Shown here in pieces: positions 61,130 to 64,000 of a stretch of 64,000 bases of DNA (its first letter is position 1; each line of letters starts with the position of its first letter). Source of the stretch: Candidatus Eiseniibacteriota bacterium. Its GTDB lineage: Bacteria; Orphanbacterota; Orphanbacteria; Orphanbacterales; Orphanbacteraceae. The position numbers and the translations under genes are program-made. Location of the stretch: positions 91,015 to 155,014 of the forward strand of contig JAJRWB010000041.1 in NCBI GenBank assembly GCA_024276995.1. The letters are read 5' to 3'. Under the pieces are notes generated by a model, which saw only the letters and a list, made by a program, of their open reading frames with translations, searched no databases and had not been told where the DNA came from.

Positions 61130-62810
61130 TTTTCATCCCGCGCTGATCTTCTTCGTCGGGGCGATCCTCGTGGCGCTCGTGCGCGGCCGGCTGCAGGCGT
61201 TTCTCGCCGTGCTCATTCCGGTGGTGGGCGCGTGGAATATCCTCCACCTGCACGCCGGGATCGATTGGAACGTCACCCTCTTCTCCTATGCGCTCCACCC
61301 GATGCACGTCGACCGTTTGAGCCTCCTGTTCGGTTATCTCTTCCATCTCGCCGCGTTCATCGGGCTGATCTTCGCGTACCGGGCGGGAGACACCGTGCAG
61401 CGGGTGAGCGCGATTCTTTACGCGGGGAGCGCTATTGGCGCGGTATTCGCGGGCGACTTGATCACCCTTTTCATCTTCTGGGAACTGCTGGCGATCACGT
61501 CGGTCTTCCTCATCTGGGCGCGGCGCACGCCGCGGGCGATGCGTGCCGGGCTTCGCTACCTGGTCATCAACGTCGTCTCCGGCGTGCTCCTCCTTTCGGG
61601 CGCCATCGTCCACTACCACGACACCGGCTCGCTCGAGTTCGGCTACATCGGTCTCGGCTCTCTCGCGTCTTGGCTGATCTTCCTCGCCATCGGCATCAAG
61701 TGCGCCTGGCCGGGACTGCACAACTGGCTCACCGACGCCTACCCGGAGGCGACGCCGGCGGGCGCGGTTTTCTTGAGCGCCTTCACCACGAAGGTCGCTG
61801 TCTACGCCCTCGCCCGCGCCTTCCCCGGCACGGAGATGCTGATTTACATCGGCGCCGCGATGACGGCGTTTCCGATCTTCTTCGCGGTGATCGAGAACGA
61901 CCTGCGCCGCGTACTCAGCTACAGCATGATCAACCAGATCGGTTTCATGGTGTGCGGCATCGGGCTCGGCACGCAGCTCGCGCTGAACGGCGCCGTCGCC
62001 CACGCGTTCAACGACGTCCTCTTCAAGGGACTCCTCTTCATGTCGATGGGGGCGGTGCTCTATCGCACCGGGCGGATCAACGGTTCCGATCTCGGCGGCC
62101 TCTACAAGAGCATGCCGAAGACCGCCGGGCTTTGCATCGTGGGGGCGGCGTCGATCTCGGCGTTTCCGCTGTTCAGCGGTTTCGTCAGCAAGTCGATGGT
62201 GATGGCGGCGCTTCTCGAAGAGCACCACGTCGTTGTCTGGTTCGTCCTCCTCTTCGCGTCGGCGGGCGTGTTCCACCACGCGGGGATCAAGATCCCCTTC
62301 TTCGCCTTCTTCTCCCACGACGCGAAGATCCGCGTCAAGGAGGCGCCGCGCAGCATGCTGATCGCCATGGGAATCGGCGCGGCGCTTTGCATCTTCATCG
62401 GTTCGTACCCCAAAGCGCTCTACTCCCTTCTTCCCTACGGCGCCGATTACGCGCCGTACACGATCACCCATGTCCTCTCCCAGTGCCAGCTCCTCTTCTG
62501 GTCGGCGCTGGCGTTCACCTTCCTCAAGCTGACCGGCCTCTATCCGCCCGAACTGCGCTCGGTCAATCTCGACATCGAGTGGTTCTACCGCACCGCCGCG
62601 CCCGCCGTCGTGCGCGGCGCGGTCTATGCGGTGCGCGCAATGCGCGGCGCGGCGTCAGCGGCGAGTCTCGCCCTTCTCCACGGCATGATCGACTCCGCCC
62701 GCGTCACCTTCGGCCCCGGCGGGCGCCAGTCGAGGACGTGGCCCACCGGGACGATCGCCCTTCTGGCCGCGTTCCTCCTCGGCGTCTACCTGGTGCTCTT
62801 CTACTTCTAG
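61122..62810 (+). CDS. Antiporter-like large subunit (third ND5/MrpD-type copy)
   Basis: The protein has 562 aa. ATG 61122 overlaps the end of the 86-aa gene. ND2/4/5-family protein: LITLFIFWELLAITSVFLIW (Glu of TM5), LAIGIKCAWPGLHNWLTDAY (channel Lys in TM7), LSAFTTKVAVYAL, VLSYSMINQIGFMVCGIG and HAFNDVLFKGLLFMSMG. A C-terminal extension of about 80 residues with a final helix (TIALLAAFLLGVYLVLFYF) goes beyond MrpD. The loop SFFSHDAKIRVKEAPRSM-like region precedes TM11. It ends the operon, and no electron-accepting or hydrogenase gene follows. Confidence 0.9.
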   Translation: MSSFHPALIFFVGAILVALVRGRLQAFLAVLIPVVGAWNILHLHAGIDWNVTLFSYALHPMHVDRLSLLFGYLFHLAAFIGLIFAYRAGDTVQRVSAILYAGSAIGAVFAGDLITLFIFWELLAITSVFLIWARRTPRAMRAGLRYLVINVVSGVLLLSGAIVHYHDTGSLEFGYIGLGSLASWLIFLAIGIKCAWPGLHNWLTDAYPEATPAGAVFLSAFTTKVAVYALARAFPGTEMLIYIGAAMTAFPIFFAVIENDLRRVLSYSMINQIGFMVCGIGLGTQLALNGAVAHAFNDVLFKGLLFMSMGAVLYRTGRINGSDLGGLYKSMPKTAGLCIVGAASISAFPLFSGFVSKSMVMAALLEEHHVVVWFVLLFASAGVFHHAGIKIPFFAFFSHDAKIRVKEAPRSMLIAMGIGAALCIFIGSYPKALYSLLPYGADYAPYTITHVLSQCQLLFWSALAFTFLKLTGLYPPELRSVNLDIEWFYRTAAPAVVRGAVYAVRAMRGAASAASLALLHGMIDSARVTFGPGGRQSRTWPTGTIALLAAFLLGVYLVLFYF

Positions 62811-62816
62811 AAATGC

Positions 62817-62845
62817 TTGACAAATGTGTAGTGGTATGTTAGCCT
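62817..62845 (+). promoter_or_regulatory. Promoter candidate for the DinB-like gene
   Basis: A perfect TTGACA (62817-62822) starts 7 bases after the antiporter operon. With a 17-base spacer the -10 would be TAGCCT, which keeps only the key T, A and final T. The -10 assignment is therefore uncertain. Confidence 0.4.
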
Positions 62846-62967
62846 CCCGAAACACCTCCGCGCTTCCGGTGGCGGCGGGCCGCCCGGGCGCATTATCTTT
62901 CGATAGGGAGAAGGAAGAGGCTGTGATGAACGCCGGCCATCGCCGGCCAAGGGGAAATGGAGAGCCG

Positions 62968-63492
62968 ATGAACTGGAAAGAGTTTCTCGCGGACGAATTG
63001 GAGTACACGTACGCCGTGTCGGATAGTCTCATCGACAAGGTGGAGGAGAAAGACCTCTCGTGGAAGCCGGCGACGGGGAGCAACTGGATGACCACGGCAC
63101 AATTGCTCCAGCACATGACGAGCGCCTGCGGCGCCTGCTTCAAGGGGTTCGTGACCGGCGATTGGGGGATGCCCGAGGGGATGGATGCCTCCGACATGTC
63201 GGCGGAAGATATGCTCCCGAAGGCGGAGACGATGCCTGCGGCGTCGAGCGTCGCCGAGGCGAAGAAGCTTCTCGCCGAGGACAAACAGGTCGCGTTCGCC
63301 ATGCTCGAGCAGGTCACCGAGGAAGACCTGGAGAACAAGCCGGCGCCCGCGCCGTGGGACCCGTCGGAGACGAAGCTCGGGCCGCGTCTCAACGGGATGA
63401 TCGGCCACTTGGCGGCCCACAAGGGGCAGCTCTTCTACTACCTGAAGCTCCAGGGGAAGCCGGTCGACACCCACACACTCTGGGGGGCGTAG
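62968..63492 (+). CDS. DinB-like four-helix metal-binding protein
   Basis: 174 aa from ATG 62968 (GGAG five bases upstream); ATG 62926 is an alternative start. DinB/YfiT-like four-helix bundle: FLADELEYTYAVSDSLI, LLQHMTSACGACFKGF with the first His, and MIGHLAAHKGQLFYYLKLQG with the HxxxH pair. The three His residues make the metal site. Relatives include thiol-S-transferases (bacillithiol, mycothiol) and damage-induced proteins of unknown activity. No substrate can be named. Confidence 0.82.
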   Translation: MNWKEFLADELEYTYAVSDSLIDKVEEKDLSWKPATGSNWMTTAQLLQHMTSACGACFKGFVTGDWGMPEGMDASDMSAEDMLPKAETMPAASSVAEAKKLLAEDKQVAFAMLEQVTEEDLENKPAPAPWDPSETKLGPRLNGMIGHLAAHKGQLFYYLKLQGKPVDTHTLWGA

Positions 63493-63517
63493 GAGCCGGG
63501 ACGGGGGGCGAAAACCC

Positions 63518-63546
63518 TTGCGCACCGGGCGATCTTTTCCTAATAT
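63518..63546 (+). promoter_or_regulatory. Promoter of the tRNA-Glu gene
   Basis: TTGCGC (63518-63523), exactly 17 bases, then TAATAT (63541-63546), preceded by an A-run and CCC. It lies about 45 bases before the mature 5' end of the tRNA. Confidence 0.55.
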
Positions 63547-63597
63547 GACTGGCGAGGCGCCCGGCGCTTCACCGAACCTGTTCAACCTGAATACGGT

Positions 63598-63672
63598 GCC
63601 GCTATCGTCTAGGGGTTAGGACGCCTGGTTCTCAGCCAGGTAACCGGGGTTCGAATCCCCGTAGCGGTACCA
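63598..63672 (+). tRNA. tRNA-Glu (anticodon CTC)
   Basis: A 75-base cloverleaf with encoded 3' CCA. The acceptor strands are GCCGCTA and TAGCGGT (one G-U at the first pair). The D-arm contains GGGGTTAGGAC. The anticodon stem CCTGG/CCAGG holds the loop TTCTCAG (anticodon CTC), and the T-stem CGGGG/CCCCG holds loop TTCGAAT. The body matches the usual bacterial tRNA-Glu pattern (TATCGTCTAGGGGTTAGGA). CTC reads GAG codons, and a second tRNA-Glu(TTC) is expected elsewhere. Confidence 0.95.
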
Positions 63673-63683
63673 TTTCCATAAAG

Positions 63684-63714
63684 AGCCGCCGGTGATTCCG
63701 GCGGCTTTCTTTAT
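63684..63714 (+). terminator. Rho-independent terminator after tRNA-Glu
   Basis: A 9-base stem AGCCGCCGG / CCGGCGGCT with loop TGATT is followed by TTCTTTATT. It begins 12 bases after the tRNA CCA end. Confidence 0.85.
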
Positions 63715-63815
63715 TGTTATACGCAAAGGAATTTCGTATTGTGTCCCCGGAACTCGCAAAGGCTCCGAGGGCACTACGCGAGATCTCCAGGAAAGCCGGG
63801 TGCCTACTGCGCACG

Positions 63816-63914
63816 AATCTGAACACTGATTTCGATCCAATCTGAACGCCTATTTCGGGAATCTGAACACTGATTTCGCTCAATCTGAACGCTCATTTCG
63901 GTCAATCTGAACAG
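63816..63914. repeat. Direct repeats of about 22 bases (four full units plus a partial), possible mobile-element end
   Basis: Units start at 63816, 63839, 63860, 63882 and (partial) 63904, each AATCTGAAC followed by a variable block and ATTTCG. Units 1 and 3 share AACACTGATTTCG, while units 2 and 4 share AACGC-YY-ATTTCGG, so the array is really an alternating pair of about 44 bases. Spacing of 21-23 bases puts each copy two helical turns apart, as in multi-site transposase or replication-initiator binding regions. The position 140-240 bases beyond a tRNA gene and at the window edge fits the terminal region of an IS21-like or related element whose transposase lies outside. Confidence 0.55.
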
Positions 63915-64000
63915 ATGGCCGGGAGGCCGGTGCATTGTGTAGCCGGCCACGGGGAAAGACGCTGTTCGAGGGCGAAAACCGGTCCATCCTCTCGAGTGGG

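Larger units (their letters stand above)
63673..64000. other. Gene-free right edge with terminator and repeat array
   Basis: 328 bases after tRNA-Glu without a convincing gene. It holds the terminator (63684-63714) and an array of about 22-base direct repeats (63816-63914). Short open frames on the minus strand through the array only echo the repeat and show no protein-like composition. Confidence 0.6.

Noticed and set aside
59319-62471. A 1050-codon open frame on the minus strand across the antiporter genes
   Set aside because: It lies antisense to three clear ND5-like genes, has low-complexity Arg/Glu/His-rich composition and no recognisable domain. Such frames are common by-products of GC-rich codon use.
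63816-63914. CRISPR array
   Set aside because: The units are contiguous with no unique spacers of constant length, the repeated part is degenerate, and no cas genes are present.

Overview
The window is GC-rich bacterial chromosomal DNA, densely packed on both strands. The best lineage clue is the C-terminal sorting-type domain of the secreted M1 peptidase at 33606-36350 (QNQPNPFNPIT start, GIYFYRL end). That tail is typical of FCB-group candidate phyla such as Krumholzibacteriota, Eisenbacteria, Latescibacterota and Zixibacteria. Two alkaline-phosphatase/sulfatase-fold proteins ending in 'ALGY' and the frequent GTG/TTG starts fit that picture. The phylum assignment is inference.

Layout. 1-1756: 5' part of a TonB-dependent receptor gene. 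1971-5673: zwf-pgl-gnd, the oxidative pentose phosphate pathway, as an overlapping operon. 5868-7013: lipoprotein with a duplicated domain and a cytochrome-c-like tail. 7046-9653: thiolase plus hydroxyacyl-CoA dehydrogenase. 9829-12438: lipoprotein, then a peptidoglycan-binding/cysteine-peptidase-like protein and a small partner. 12466-16269: glnS, fpr and a PAS histidine kinase. 16642-19952: membrane-anchored DtxR-FeoA fusion and feoB. 19991-26709: phosphatase-fold membrane protein, acetyltransferase-like protein, a START-like gene broken by an in-frame TAG, threonine-dehydrogenase-like SDR, citrate synthase. 26833-29968: archaeal-type HMG-CoA synthase/thiolase/DUF35 operon behind a duplicated-domain protein. 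30148-38116: sulfatase-fold protein, MarR-hemerythrin pair with promoter and operator, M1 peptidase, class-V aminotransferase.

38220-41972 is the most interesting cassette. Four genes joined by 4-base overlaps encode an MttB-family methyltransferase, a methionine-synthase activation-domain protein, a corrinoid protein and a homocysteine methyltransferase. Together they look like a split, cobalamin-dependent methionine synthase fed by a methylated amine-type donor instead of methyl-folate. 42218-43560 holds an SPFH lipoprotein and a Cys-rich PCYCGC-like lipoprotein gene interrupted by two in-frame stops.

43609-55420 is a surface-polysaccharide locus: five glycosyltransferase genes (one a GT25-GT2 fusion), a deacetylase, an ABC-2 exporter, a radical SAM protein on the opposite strand and a CapK-like adenylate-forming enzyme. 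55489-62810 is a ten-gene Mrp/Mbh-type cation antiporter operon whose gene order matches the antiporter half of archaeal membrane-bound hydrogenases, with three antiporter-like large subunits. The right end has a DinB-like gene, tRNA-Glu(CTC) with promoter and terminator, and an array of 22-base direct repeats that may be the end of a mobile element.
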